From NCBI GenBank assembly GCA_950295325.1, contig OX485804.1, positions 57,228,001 to 57,292,000 on the forward strand: DNA of 64,000 bases, given 5' to 3'. The DNA is from Polytrichum commune. Taxonomy: Eukaryota > Streptophyta > Polytrichopsida > Polytrichales > Polytrichaceae. The notes below the pieces were generated by a model. The model was not told where the DNA came from, ran no database searches, and worked only from the letters and a program-made list of their open reading frames with translations. The stretch's first letter is position 1. Each line of letters starts with the position of its first letter. The position numbers and the translations under genes are program-made. Positions 1-11,202 of this stretch are shown in pieces.

Positions 1-177
1 TGATCGAAATTTAGTCCCAGCCTTGTCGAAATTCAAGTACCTATAGATTGCCAATGGGGTCTTCATTGAGAATAGGCGCCTCTACATGGTATGAATAGTC
101 CATATTATTTCTTGTTATCAGAGATTGTACCCACTCAAGGGTATGGAAATTGGAATGCCAATCATATACACTCTAGA

Positions 178-515
178 CTCCGTAATAAGACACTTATGGC
201 AACCAAAATGCCCGTGATAGTAAGGATTTAAGTAGTGTTAACATGGATGTGTGATAAAAGAGAATTAATGTAGCATGTGACGTTATGGAATAACTAAAGT
301 CAACATTGTAATAATGACAATTATTACAATGACGACAACATGATGTGTGTGAATGTGTGGTTTGAATTCTGTGGTGATTTATTTTGATGGCAAAACCCGT
401 GATGTATGGGAGGGGAACGTGAAACAAGGAGTGAAATCTAAACTAAGAACATCCGTCCCCTAGGGTTTGGGGACATAAGAGAAGGAATAACATTAAGGAG
501 ATTAATAATACGGAG
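178..515 (-). repeat. 350-bp dispersed repeat family (R350), copy A
   Basis: One of five copies of a 340-350-bp repeat in this window (others at 3201, 5109, 59096 and a split copy at 60845). It starts CTCCGTAATA and ends AATACGGAG, so its termini are inverted. The flanks TCTAGA and TTTAGA could be a decayed duplication. No coding potential. The arrangement fits a small non-autonomous DNA transposon; a solo LTR is the alternative. Confidence 0.65.
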
Positions 516-1137
516 TTTAGAGATGATTGATAATTTGGTGGATTTGTCAAGGTGAGGGAATCTTTGTATACATGGGTGGCTATTTAGGTCAATACACTAC
601 TCTAGGCCATATTGATATCACGGTGATTTTGCATAGGTATGAAAGTCCTTGCATGATATATAGACCCGAATGATATTGAAAACAAAATTATTGTCAAATA
701 CTCATTCCTACCGGTATCAAAAAATGTGAAATCCTCATTATAGGTGCCCACATGATATATATATATATAAAAGATGATACCATACCAACATTGGAAAGTA
801 CCAGTTGTCGTTAAAGATGCCAACAGACCAGATCAAACCCCACATACCCAAAATAAAAATGCACCAAGGATTTAATCACAACATTACAGTCCAGAAGGGT
901 TTATACTACATGAAACCATATTGAAACTTAAGAAGGGGTTTGATCACCCTATGCACTACACTAAAATTTGGTGTCAAAACATTGTCATGTGGTAATTTTT
1001 ATGTCACTCTGTGGTAAATTTTCTAATGACACTTTTATGCATAAGTTTACAAGTATTGTCATTCCAACTTATAGTCTTTTAGTTCATTGAAAGTTCATTC
1101 ACTTTCAGTTTGGTATATTCTGCATCTTATTAACATT
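516..1137. other. No recognisable feature
   Basis: AT-rich sequence with only very short open frames and a short TA run near 755-768. I see no gene or repeat boundary that I can support. A CACTACACTAAA motif at about 953 resembles transposon ends elsewhere in the window, but no partner end was found. Confidence 0.4.
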
Positions 1138-2410
1138 TTGTAATGAAATATTGTTATCCAAATGATTGAAATTTGGAAGAAAAAATCACTTAGTAAGTGA
1201 TAGTAATTAACTAGGGTTTAAGTATATTTGGATTTATGCGTAAATTTAGGACTAGTCCAACCACCAATGTGATGTACAACTAGATCGTAATACTACACAA
1301 ATATGGTGGTTGACGAACATGGAATACAAACATTCGAAGTTGTGGTTGTTGTGTTATTGCTTTTGCTAATGTTATTTGATGTTTTTGTTCTCACAAGTGC
1401 ACATTGGACAAATGATTTATCAATTAATTGTAACATTTGTATAGATCTCTGTAATGCCCGAATGTTCTTTACAAGGAATGACAAATAATGTTAGATTCAC
1501 ATTTGGTGTTAGCGATCTGTGACACTACACGGGCGATTTTACAATTAGTATTGAGGAAGACAAATAGAATTGGCGACACTAGATACAATATTTAATGTAC
1601 TTACGCAATAATAAATCTCCCATAAATTTATCTATGGGTCAACACGTAACATGATGGAGGTTGCCATGTTCAAAGGAACAATATAAGATCTCTTCCATCT
1701 TCATATTTGCAAACTTGGCTCCGCCACCAAATGCATAAGTCAACAATCACATCACAAGGTCATGACCGGGCACATCAAAGTGGGTGACCTACTCCCTCAT
1801 GGAATTATCCCTCACAGGTAGTACTCATGATGAAGACTGTGTGTCTGCACCAATATTATTTTCATACTAAGCAACACTTCTTCATCATCCTGGAATTCCA
1901 TCACTTACAAGCAAGACTTTAGATTCATGTAGAGGAAGGCTGCATTGTAGACCAACACTAGGTGTTGCATAGAACGGACTGGACGTTTGATTGTTACGCT
2001 ATTGTGATGGAAGTACTGAAGAAAATAGTGAAATCGCATGCACAACTTTGCCAAGAAGAGAACCCAACTTAATTGCTCTTTTTGCCATTCCCCTTTGCAT
2101 TCTGACCCTCTCATTTTGTACCAACTTGTAACTTCAAGTGTGAGCATGTGCGAAGGAGGATCCCACAGTACATTGTTCTCTGGAAGACTACACTAAGTAT
2201 GGTATTTAGTGTCACCAATTCTGATTGTCTTGCTCAATACTAATTGTAAGCTGCGGTATAGTGTCACCAACACCAAATGTTAACCCAACATTATTTGTCG
2301 TTCCTTCTTGTAATTTTTTTGGGGGGTTATAGATTTACAGTGTTGCAATTACTATCACTGACCAAGTGATCTTTCGTCCAAATTTCAATCATTCATGACA
2401 ATATTTCCTC
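1138..2410. mobile_element. Fold-back element with imperfect inverted arms
   Basis: Segments at about 1140-1205 and 1470-1600 match the reverse complement of 2335-2405 and 2190-2303. Shared landmarks are the string ATGATTGAAATTTGG followed by GTGATAGTAATT, and ACAATTAGTATTGAG followed by AGAC. The left arm carries about 250 extra bases relative to the right. The inner arm ends contain GACACTA and TTTAGTGTCAC motifs seen in other repeats of this window. No transposase frame is visible, so it is probably non-autonomous. Exact outer limits are uncertain. Confidence 0.5.
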
Positions 2411-3200
2411 ACAAGTTGCTGACAAAAGAAGGTAGTTTTTTGGGCAATGGATGGACTCATCGGGGATATGGTGAGTTGCCATTTTGATTTCATGTCTCTC
2501 TGATCCGCTTACTGTGGATTTCTCGTGATCATGTCAGGGATGTAGATCTGTGTTCATACTGAGTGATGACGATTGCACAAATGCTTCTATGCTTGGATGT
2601 GCATTGTTCGTTACCCTCACCTGAAGATTGGTCCAGAAATTGCACAATGCTTCTATGCTTAGAATTGAACTCGATCTCACTGCAAGCGGTATACCGTATC
2701 GCAATTTAAACCCACTGTCGTGGAATTGGCTTCATCAATATCCATATTCTAGCTACAGTGGTAACACGGAGTCTGCCTCTGACGTGCCGGAGGATGCGAA
2801 GATTGTGGGCTAAGATTCAAGCCCTGCTGGTTCCCAATGAGGAAAGGGGCTAGGGCATCCACATTCTCTTATGAGCTGCTGATTGAGAAGTGAAGTTCAG
2901 TATAAGCTTACTTGCCCTCAAAACAAAAATTAGTGAGGGGCTTCCATATTACAAAAGCTGCCGAAAATTGAAGCCACTATTTGATGTTTGGAATTACGGA
3001 ACGATCAAGCTGCCAAAACAGCTACGACATTGGTTTTGAAATGCGTGCGCCCATCGTTCGATCGGCACCTTTTGCCATTCCAATTTCTTCTCTGAAATCC
3101 ACAGCCAAATCAAGCAAGGCTGATCTGATCCCCTTGCAAACCACCGATGTCTGTGAGGATGTTGTGATCACATCTGCAATGCAACAAAGACACTCTTCAC
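2411..3200. other. Unassigned stretch, weak open frame
   Basis: This stretch has slightly higher GC than its surroundings. A plus-strand frame of about 98 codons spans 2981-3277 but runs into the neighbouring R350 repeat, so its C-terminus cannot be a conserved gene end. No family is recognised. It may be a decayed gene fragment. Confidence 0.25.
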
Positions 3201-3540
3201 CTCCCTATTATCATGTTTGTGGCAACCAAAGGGCACGTGATATAAAGGAAATATGTAGTTTTAACATGGATGCATGATAATAGAGAAAAAGTTTAGTGTG
3301 TGACATTATGGAATGACACAAAGTCAACATTGCAATAATGGCAATAATTATAATGATGACAATGTGATGCGTGCAAACGTGTGATTTGAAACCTTTGGTG
3401 GATTACTTTAATATGAAAACCCTTGATGTATAGGAAAGAAATGTGACAACAAGGAGGGAGATTTGCACTAACAACATCCGTTCCCTAAGGTTTCAGGATA
3501 TAAGAGAGAGTGTGACATTAAAGAGGGTGATATTACAGAG
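3201..3540 (-). repeat. R350 repeat, copy B
   Basis: Same family and orientation as the copy at 178. It runs from CTCCCTATTATCATG to GATATTACAGAG. It contains the family landmarks TGTGGCAACCAAA near one end and the CATCCGTTCCCTAAGG string near the other. No target duplication is obvious. Confidence 0.65.
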
Positions 3541-3753
3541 GTTAGCATGGAGCTTTAATTGTGGCCACCAACAATAAACACGAAGACTTGCACTCAAAAA
3601 TCTACATCATTTGCTCCGGGATTCAGTGGGGTATGAGCCTACAGTCGGTTAGTACTGTAGCCATCCAAAACCTATCATTTGCACAATGTTCTCCAAAACC
3701 CATGGGAGCTTGTTGCAAGTCCACCAATTAGGCTAGCTAGTTAGCGGCTTTGA

Positions 3754-4329
3754 GGGGTTGTTTACATCATGGGCCATGAAGTCATCCCAAAGCCCCGTAA
3801 AATGTGTGATTGGTTGTTGAATTCGTCCCCAGACCACTTCAGTTTACACCAAGGAAAAAATGTCAAAGTGATCATGGAGTTCGAGGTCCCCAAAAGACAT
3901 ATTTTAAAGCTTGTATTATGCACTAACATGGTCCAACAGGTTTTGCAGTGGGAGAGGCAAAAGAGATGCTCTAGTAGAAAAAGGCAAGGGCCAATGACAA
4001 AGAAATGTTGTTATAATAATTTCTTTAATGAAGTTTTTTGGGGGAAGAGAAAATGAAGACAAGAGAAGACAAGAGAATTGTCAAACTTGAATTTTTCAAA
4101 GATGCCATTTCTAGACATATGTTATTAAAAAACACACACACACATTGACTTTTTGGTGCATGGTCATTCCTCTTGGTCCACATTTGGTTTACACCTAGCA
4201 AGGGGCCCAAAGGCTTTGTAAATTGGATTTTCAAGAAATCGGACAATGGATGTTGGACCATTACATCAAACCATGAAAAAAGACCATCTTTCATGTTCCG
4301 ACTTCATGTTCCATGGTGTAAACTAACTA
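3754..4329. mobile_element. PIF/Harbinger-like MITE, TGA duplication
   Basis: The termini are inverted: GGGGTTGTTTACATCATGG on the left, and a right end reading TAGTTAGTTTACACCATGG on the opposite strand. Both are followed by CATGAAGTC-like sequence. It is flanked by TGA at 3751-3753 and 4330-4332. It has no transposase frame. The interior (Ttggtccacattcggtttacacc-like motif near 4170) is shared with the elements at 12111, 15292 and 44040, so it is a diverged member of that group. Three-base duplications and G-rich termini fit PIF/Harbinger; the TGA site is atypical. Confidence 0.6.
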
Positions 4330-4386
4330 TGAATTGTGATGAAATCAAGAACAGGCGAGGTGGATGATGATGAATGTGACACTTGA

Positions 4387-4979
4387 GGGCCACTTCACAC
4401 ATGAGCCACGAGCCGTGACCTTGTAATGGTGAGGACCCTTGACTCTCATCCAAAGGCCGTACCATGGGTGTTGGGAAAGCCATTTTATGTAGTCTTTGGC
4501 CCTCAAGCATAGTGTGAAGTGAGAATGAACCATGTTGCGGGACCATTGCATATTTTGTTGGCGGAAAAAGAGGGGAGGATTTGGTTTAATATAATATGTC
4601 TCCAAGTTTATCAATTTAAGATAACTACTTGGTGGTGTTTGTTTGTCCTGGAATCTCTCTTGGAATCTCTCTTGGAATCTACCATGCAGTCTGTCCTACT
4701 GGAAAAAAAAATATTAAAAAAGTCATGGTCTCCCGGAATTTGCGTCAAGCCCACCTCTTGGAGGTGGGTCTGACGCAAATTCCGGTAGACCATGCACCCT
4801 TATCCACCACTAGCCATGTAGGACTCCATGTAGACTTTTCATCCACGAACTTTTCTTTGGGCCTTTAGGCCTTCACCTCCTAGTGTGAAGTGAACTTGGA
4901 CGGTCTCCGCCTTTTCGACCAATGAGAGCTCTTACATTGCCATGGTCAAGGGCCTTCAGCCTTGTGTGTGAAGTGGCCC
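4387..4979. mobile_element. PIF/Harbinger-like MITE, second subfamily
   Basis: Inverted termini start GGGCCACTTCACACA on both strands, with flanking TGA at 4384-4386 and 4980-4982. It is non-coding. A diverged relative of its inner part lies near 50935-51185, sharing the CTCATCCAAA(G/C)GCC(G/A)TACC-type string and the GTGAAAGTGG-like segment. It contains the long hairpin at 4724-4794. Confidence 0.6.
4724..4794. repeat. 34-bp-arm hairpin inside the MITE
   Basis: Left arm 4724-4757 and right arm 4761-4794 are reverse complements with two mismatches and a 3-base loop. The arms contain CGGAATTTGCGTCA and its complement. A transcript through here would form a strong stem. It lies off-centre within the element at 4387-4979, so it could itself be a small palindromic insertion. 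Confidence 0.75.
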
Positions 4980-5108
4980 TGAGTGGAGTTAAGTTATAGT
5001 CACACAGCAGTTGGATCGCATATCAAGAACTAATTAGTAGTGCAGCACATGGGGAAGCAGTGATATATCTTGTGGAGCCACATGCGGCGATCCAAAGTAC
5101 ACCCTACC

Positions 5109-5459
5109 CTCTGTAATATCACGCTCCTTAATGTTTCTCTCTCTCTCTTATATCTTGAAACCCTAGGGAACGGATATTCTTAGTGCAAATCTCCCTCCTT
5201 GTTGTCACAATTCCCTTCTATATATCATGAGTTTTCGTATTAAAGTAATCCACCAAAGATTTCAAATCACACGTTTGCACACATCACACTGTCATCATTA
5301 TAATTATTGTCATTATGGCAATGTTGACTTTGTGTCATTCCAAGATGTCACACACTACACCAATTCTCTATTATCAAGCATCCATAACCTTTTAATATCT
5401 AACACTACATACCTTTTAATATCACGTGCACTTTGGTTGCCACAAACGTGATATCAGAG
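5109..5459 (+). repeat. R350 repeat, copy C (best preserved)
   Basis: Opposite orientation to copies A and B. It runs from CTCTGTAATATCACG to CGTGATATCAGAG, so its two ends are inverted with a 2-base difference. The right end, TGATATCAGAG, resembles the initiator-tRNA primer-binding motif of plant Copia elements (TGGTATCAGAG). That raises a solo-LTR reading, TG at 5112 to CA at 5444. The inverted termini shared by other copies favour a DNA transposon. Confidence 0.6.
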
Positions 5460-5579
5460 TGTAATTAATTAGGATGGACTCTTGATGAGCGTGGACTATA
5501 TAAGTTAAATTATGTATGAAGGTGATTTGATTCAGTTTGGATTGCAAGCTAGCCCACCAAGTCTAGTAGACCAATTATG

Positions 5580-7818
5580 GTATTGAGTGTCACTTACCCT
5601 ATTTTGGGGTATATGCTAGGTTACCCTAATGATCAACAACCTCACCATCGGTGTCATCTCATGACACTTGGCGTTCAAGTGTGTGAATTAATATCTTCAC
5701 ATGAGTATGATCAATAATGTTGTGAGGAGTATGCCTATGTTACACAATGGTCTACAAGTTGCCTAAAAGTGTAAAAAAAAATTACACTTGGCATGCGTAT
5801 GCTCAAGATACCTTCTTCTTGCATACTAAAAATGTAAAAATATGCTACTTCACATTAGTATGCTCAATAAAATCTTCCCCCTGCATACTAAAACACAAAA
5901 CTAACATCTCAAGTACCCCAATGTGTTATGCTAAATGTCATAAATGTATATGTTTTCACTTAGAAAAGTTACTTATGTGGACGAATAGTATCATATTGGC
6001 AATTAGCGGATGTGACACTTTGAGACCTCTAGGTATATGGTTTAGGCCCTTCACAAATAGTGTATATGACACTAAATAACATAAATGGTATAGTCCAATC
6101 ATGGGTTGCCACTTGTTGTTTGCAGACAAGTGTCCACCCACACAACTCTCGGGGCGATCACACCCCCTTCCATTTCGTAACCATGTGCAATAATGGGATA
6201 TTTAATAGGGGGATACTTTTACACCTCTCAATAAATTTTCCCTCCCTATTTGTAGATAAAAAGCTACTTTGACATATTTTTTAGCACCCTATATTTATTT
6301 ATAATTGTTTTAGAGAGGCTATTTTTGGCACAATCTTTTTAATAAATCGTACAAGTACCAAATAATGGACAGAATACTATAGCATTGCGAAACCGACTAT
6401 GTGAGCAACAAACATTCCAGACCATTCAAATTGTTATTCATTCGGTTTTAATTAGTAATACCAATCTTAAATCATTCAAAGTACCATTCACAACACGACC
6501 AATAGCACTTGCAATGGATATTAGTTAAAGGATTATCAATAAACATGGAGATAACAAAACATACAAGCTGAAATTTGGACAGAACCTACACACTTCTTCA
6601 TCCAAGTAATCAAACCCATAATTATTCTACTGATCCTACTATATACTTTTAGGGGGATCCTATGTCTATGACCCTAATTTTTTTTCTACTAATCACTAGA
6701 ATGAAGGGATTATCCACCACCCTATTTTACATGTAATCATGTAGGAGACATATTTCCAAAGCTATGGTAGATGTAACGAAATTATAAATATTACCCTAAT
6801 CGAATTAGATTGACCCTATTTTTTTTTTAATCTCACGTGGTTTTCTAAAATTCCGGTAGTCACCTCCCCGAGACACAACTTCATAGTTTAGTCTAATTAG
6901 TGTGGCTTACCATTTGGAGTTACAGGTTACTGAAACATTATACTAAGAATATCATTTTTAGCCCAAATAACATAAGTAGTTAGTATGCACACCCGAAGAA
7001 TATGATTTAACTTGGTTAATTGAAAAGAACGATAATGTAGGTAAAAAGTTATAGCAACGCGTAACTCCAAATGTCAACCCACACTAATTAGACAATATAA
7101 CGTTGTTGGTAATAGGGAGCATGCCCACACTAGGACCAATGACTTGCCAATTGTAGTGAGAGAGTATCCATCTTAGAGGAGTTTATGTCTTGTATGCATT
7201 GAAGTGAACGGGCGAAACTACTCTACATTGTATCATCTAGTGAGGTTACTCTGAGTAGGACCAAAATCCCCTACTAATAATAGTGAAATCACAAAATAAT
7301 TGAACTACATTGTTTATGGTGTTTAGTGTCACATACACTATTTGCGTAGGGCCTAAACTAGATGCCTATAGGTCTTAATGATTCACGTCCTCTAATTGTC
7401 AATATGATACTATTTATCAACGTAAGTAACTTTTCAGCATGAAAAGTCATTTACAACATGACATTTAGAATAGCATATTGGGATCCTTAAGATCGTAGTT
7501 TTGCATATTGGTATGCAAGGGGACGATACTATTGAGCATACTAATGGCAAGTGTCATGTGTTTACATTTTAGTATGCAAGAGGAAGATATTCTTGAGCAT
7601 ACTAATGGCAAGTGCAATTTGTGTACACTTTATTCAACTTGTAAACCATTGTGTAACATAGGCATACACCTCATAACACTATTGAACATACTCATGCAAG
7701 GATATTAGTACGCGCAATTGCATGCCAAGTGTCGTGAGGTGACACTAATGACAAAGTTGTTGATCATTGACGTAACCTAGGATACACCTCATAATAGGGT
7801 AAGTGACATTATTACGCA
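5580..7818. mobile_element. 2.2-kb element with about 500-bp inverted arms
   Basis: The left arm (about 5580-6090) and the reverse complement of 7316-7818 align over their whole length. Both begin with GTCACTTACCCTATT and end with GTGACACTAAA. Both arms contain two imperfect direct copies of an AGTATGCTCAA ... TTGCATACTAAAA unit. The 1.2-kb interior has no convincing coding frame. A third arm copy, interrupted by another transposon, lies at 44024-46140. Long arms without a transposase suggest a fold-back or MULE-like non-autonomous element. Confidence 0.65.
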
Positions 7819-8410
7819 CATTACGCTAATACCATAAATGTTGTATTCCTATCAAGAGGGACTCCTACTGCCAAGGAGTAGTGACTAGCCCTAGTGTGGG
7901 CATGCTATAAGTTAATCACCTTTTTTAGTTGGGCCCCACCACAAATATCAACTTAGAGGTCTAGTACAAACATGACTCCCATAAGTTTGTCGCCTATTCA
8001 TCTCAAGTGAGTCTCCCTAGACTCATTCATGACCCCCACATGCTAATTTTGGAGTCAAATTGTCCACAAAGAAAATCCACACACTATAATGAAGTTCTTG
8101 CAATTTCACCTCGGGTGATAGTGGTAGTGCACATGTAGCCTAGAGAGAGGGAATTAATGTATGCAAGTGTACCTCTTGTTACAAAATGGGTACAAAATGA
8201 ATACAAAATGATAAGCACATCATGCAAGCAAGATTGCATAATCCTTGAGAAGTTGAGAGCAAGACCGAGAGTTCTATTATCTACTCTCTCAACCTCGGTG
8301 TCCATTCAAGGTCTTTGATCATCTTCACCTCCTAAGATGGTGAAGTGCCATGTAGATAATATCTTACACCTTTATGATGATGGGGCACCATACCGACACT
8401 AGTTGCCATC
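7819..8410. other. No recognisable gene
   Basis: Non-coding filler between two inverted-repeat structures. A small threefold repeat of TACAAAATG(A/G) units occurs at about 8181-8210. Nothing else can be supported. Confidence 0.4.
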
Positions 8411-9601
8411 CGGCTAGGGTGAACCAACACCTACACTCGTACCTTCAAGGGATGAAGGCCTCGCGGATGACACTGAAAACGTCATCCTTCTTTATGGGAA
8501 AGCCCCCCGACATTTTTTCTGCACCCGACCGAAAACTGCTGCCCGCCCGCCCGATTTCGAAAAAACTAGTGTACTTGCATTTTTGAAGGCTACTTGTCCA
8601 CAAATCCCTTATTGAGTGCACTTCATTTTCAAGGTCTCAAATCCAATATATATGTTCACTTCCATTGAGTAAATAAGCAATTGACTAGATTTCATTTTCA
8701 AAGTGAAACCGTCAATAAAGCATGCAATTAACTTGGAAGTCAAAAACATTACAAAATCCTCATTAATATTGAGGTTATAATTTTTGTCACTTACAATTGA
8801 AAGGGACCTTGTCATTCTAAAATGAAACTAAAATTCATGATTTTTTATTTTTTTTTAATCATTTAAATAATTTTATCCATTTAAATCATGACTAGTTCCA
8901 ATAAGTACATTTTATAATTAATTAGGGTTAATTAATTTGGTACGCATATTTTCTGATTTAATTGGGCTTGAATATGATTCATTAGGATTAACCAGAAATT
9001 ATTAGACTTAGTTGCATTCAATCTTACTTTACTAGTTTAAATGCGTATGAAAACTTTGTGATTGTAGAAGGTATTAAATATATTATATTAATATATAATA
9101 TATAATAGTATACTATAGTAAAAAATATTATACTAGAAAATATTATATTATATTAAAATTAAAATTAAAAAATCATGAATTTTAGTTTCATTTTAGAATG
9201 ACAAGGTCCCTTTCAATTGTAAGTGACAAAAATTATAATCTCAATATTAATGAGGATTTGTAATGTTTTTGACTTCCAAGTTAATTGCATGCTTTATTGA
9301 CGGTTTCACTTTGAAAATGAAATCTAGTCAATTGCTTATTTACTCAATGGAAGTGAACATATATATTGGATTTGAGACCTTGAAAATGAAGTGCACTCGA
9401 TATGGGATTTGTGGACAAGTAGCCTTCAAAAATGCAAGTACACTAGTTTTTTCGAAATCGGGCGGGCGGGCAGCAGTTTTCGGTCGGGTGCAGAAAAAAT
9501 GTCGGGGGGCTTTCCCATAAAGAAGGATGACGTTTTCAGTGTCATCCGCGAGGCCTTCATCCCCCGAAGGTGCGAGTGTAGGTGCTGGTTCACCCTAGCC
9601 G
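8411..9601. repeat. Large near-perfect inverted repeat (440-bp arms)
   Basis: The left arm 8411 to about 8850 and the right arm about 9162 to 9601 are reverse complements with only a few differences. They are separated by an AT-rich spacer of about 310 bp. The arms pair a GC-rich outer part (CGGGCGGGCGGGCAGCAG on the right arm) with an AT-rich inner part. The right arm continues without a break toward the Copia-type fragment and its polypurine-like tract at 9711, so the arms may derive from that element's LTR region. A third, diverged copy of the inner arm lies at 14229-14480. A transcript would form a very long double-stranded stem. Confidence 0.85.
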
Positions 9602-10661
9602 TTGCGATCCTACGATAACAAGGCCTCATCGACAACGTAATATGTTATGTATATCACGATGACGAGGTTGGGTCTACGGACACCTAGTCATTGACGGTAG
9701 TGTCATAATATTTCCCCCTAGACACAACAAGTCTAGTTTAGACATCATGTTGCCTTCCCTCATTAAAAACCTTACTGTGATAAAAATCCTCACAATTGAG
9801 GTAAAAATTCACAAGTGAAGGGGAAAAAAATGGAAAGGTCTAGAGATGATTATTTACATGTTTGGTTGGGATGAAAACCTCCACATTCCTATTCCCTGAA
9901 CAATTTGCCTATGCATAGCTATTGGTAATGACTTAGTAAATAAGTATGTTAGGTTATCAGAAGACCTAACTTGTATCACATCTAAATCTGATCCCAATAA
10001 TTCATGAGTGAAAAAGAACTTTGATAAGACGTGCTTGATTCCGTTTCCTTTAATGTAGCCCACCTTTATCTGAGCAATGTAGGCTGCATTATCTTAAAAG
10101 ATCGTTGTTGGAGATTCTGGAACATTTGGAAAACCACAAGAACCTTTGATGAAGCCATCCACCAATCTCAACCAAATGCATTCGCAGGAAGCCTCGTGCA
10201 GGGCTTGGACTTCTAAATGGTTTGAGGATGTTGCTGCAAGGTTATGCTTTGTTGATTTCCAAGATATTGTTGCTCCTAGTCTAAGGAAAACATAATATGT
10301 TTGTGATTTCCCTTTATGTAGATCAAAAAGGTAACCCACATCCACGTTTGATGTTGCTATCCTCTCCAACTTTGTAAAACAATTCTAGGTCCTCAGTGTC
10401 CTTGAGGTATTGTAGGATATGTTTGACACCATTCCAATGTCGTTTTGTTGGCTTAGCACTAAATCTAGCCAATATATTAATAGTAATTGCCATATCAGGC
10501 TTGGTGCAATTTGCCAAATACATTAGTGCACCTATTGCTGCCAAATATGAAGTCTCGGGTCCCAAACATTTCTCCCCCTCATCACATGGTCTAAATTCAT
10601 CCTTCTTCAGATCCAATGACCGTACCACCATCGGATAACTCAGTGGGTGAGCCACATCCAT
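9602..10661 (-). mobile_element. Ty1/Copia retrotransposon 3' fragment (decayed pol)
   Basis: Three minus-strand frames give consecutive pieces of a Copia polyprotein. 10661-10323 is the end of reverse transcriptase (YLAAIGALMYLANCTKPDM, then RHWNGVKHILQYLKDTEDLE). 10369-10094 is RNase H (GYLFDLHKGKSQTYYVF, ISWKSTKHNLAATSSNH). 10063-9854 is the terminal segment (KHVLSKFFFTHEL, RSSDNLTYLFTKSLP). The frame changes and interruptions show it is a pseudogene. Downstream, a purine tract on the minus strand (9720-9711) precedes a sequence starting TATTATGACACTA, as expected at the start of a 3' LTR. Upstream pol and gag are absent. Confidence 0.85.
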
Positions 10662-10885
10662 TGAGAAATTGTCGCAACCCTTACTAGCGCCCCTTAACTA
10701 TCTTGACCATTTCTCCATTCTAGCAAGGGTTACGAGCGCTAACCCTTCGCATTCCACCCATGCGAATCATTAGCTCCCCATACCGCGGACCTCTTAGCTC
10801 ATGAGTGGGGGACCAACCTTCTTACACTTGCATTCGTACTCTCCCCTTATTCGGTAGCCAATGGTTACATGTGGACTTCCATCCA

Positions 10886-11188
10886 TCGCCATACAATATG
10901 CACACTCAATTCTTATCCACAAAAGAAGGATAGAAAACAAACAACCTATCAATAATCTACAAAACCATACTCAATCCTAAGGACCCAACACACCCCCTTC
11001 CAAAGCCCACGTCACCGGTTTAACCGGTAAAAAGTTAACAGTTACTAAACATAGTGTCTACTCCCTGAAAAGGGTAAAGTAGTATCACACCCAAAGCCAT
11101 TACCCTGGGGTATGGCTAAGGATGTCCTACGAACAAACACTCTATTCACTCCGGCCTCCAAAGAGGGTTGGAGTTCTTCTTCTTCTTC
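10886..11188 (+). mobile_element. 5'-truncated LINE fragment (303 bp) with 14-bp TSD
   Basis: This matches the last 300 bp of the LINE ending at 27280: the segment around CCATACAATA(T/C)GCACAC, then ATAGTGTCTACTCCCTG, then GCCATTACCCTGGGGTA. It ends in a (TTC)n tail. It is flanked by a perfect 14-bp duplication, TGGACTTCCATCCA, at 10872-10885 and 11189-11202. These are the marks of target-primed reverse transcription, and they fix the LINE's 3' boundary. Confidence 0.9.
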
Positions 11189-11202
11189 TGGACTTCCATC
11201 CA

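Noticed and set aside
105-125. Copia primer-binding site (TTGTTATCAGAGA)
   Set aside because: No LTR end precedes it in the required orientation, and the adjacent R350 copy is on the other strand.
945-985. CACTA (En/Spm) transposon end
   Set aside because: The CACTACACTAAAA motif is suggestive, but no inverted partner or 3-bp duplication could be found within reach.
178-3540. A 3.3-kb LTR retrotransposon bounded by R350 copies A and B
   Set aside because: The copies are in direct orientation, but the flanks do not match as a 5-bp duplication and the interior has no gag-pol sequence.
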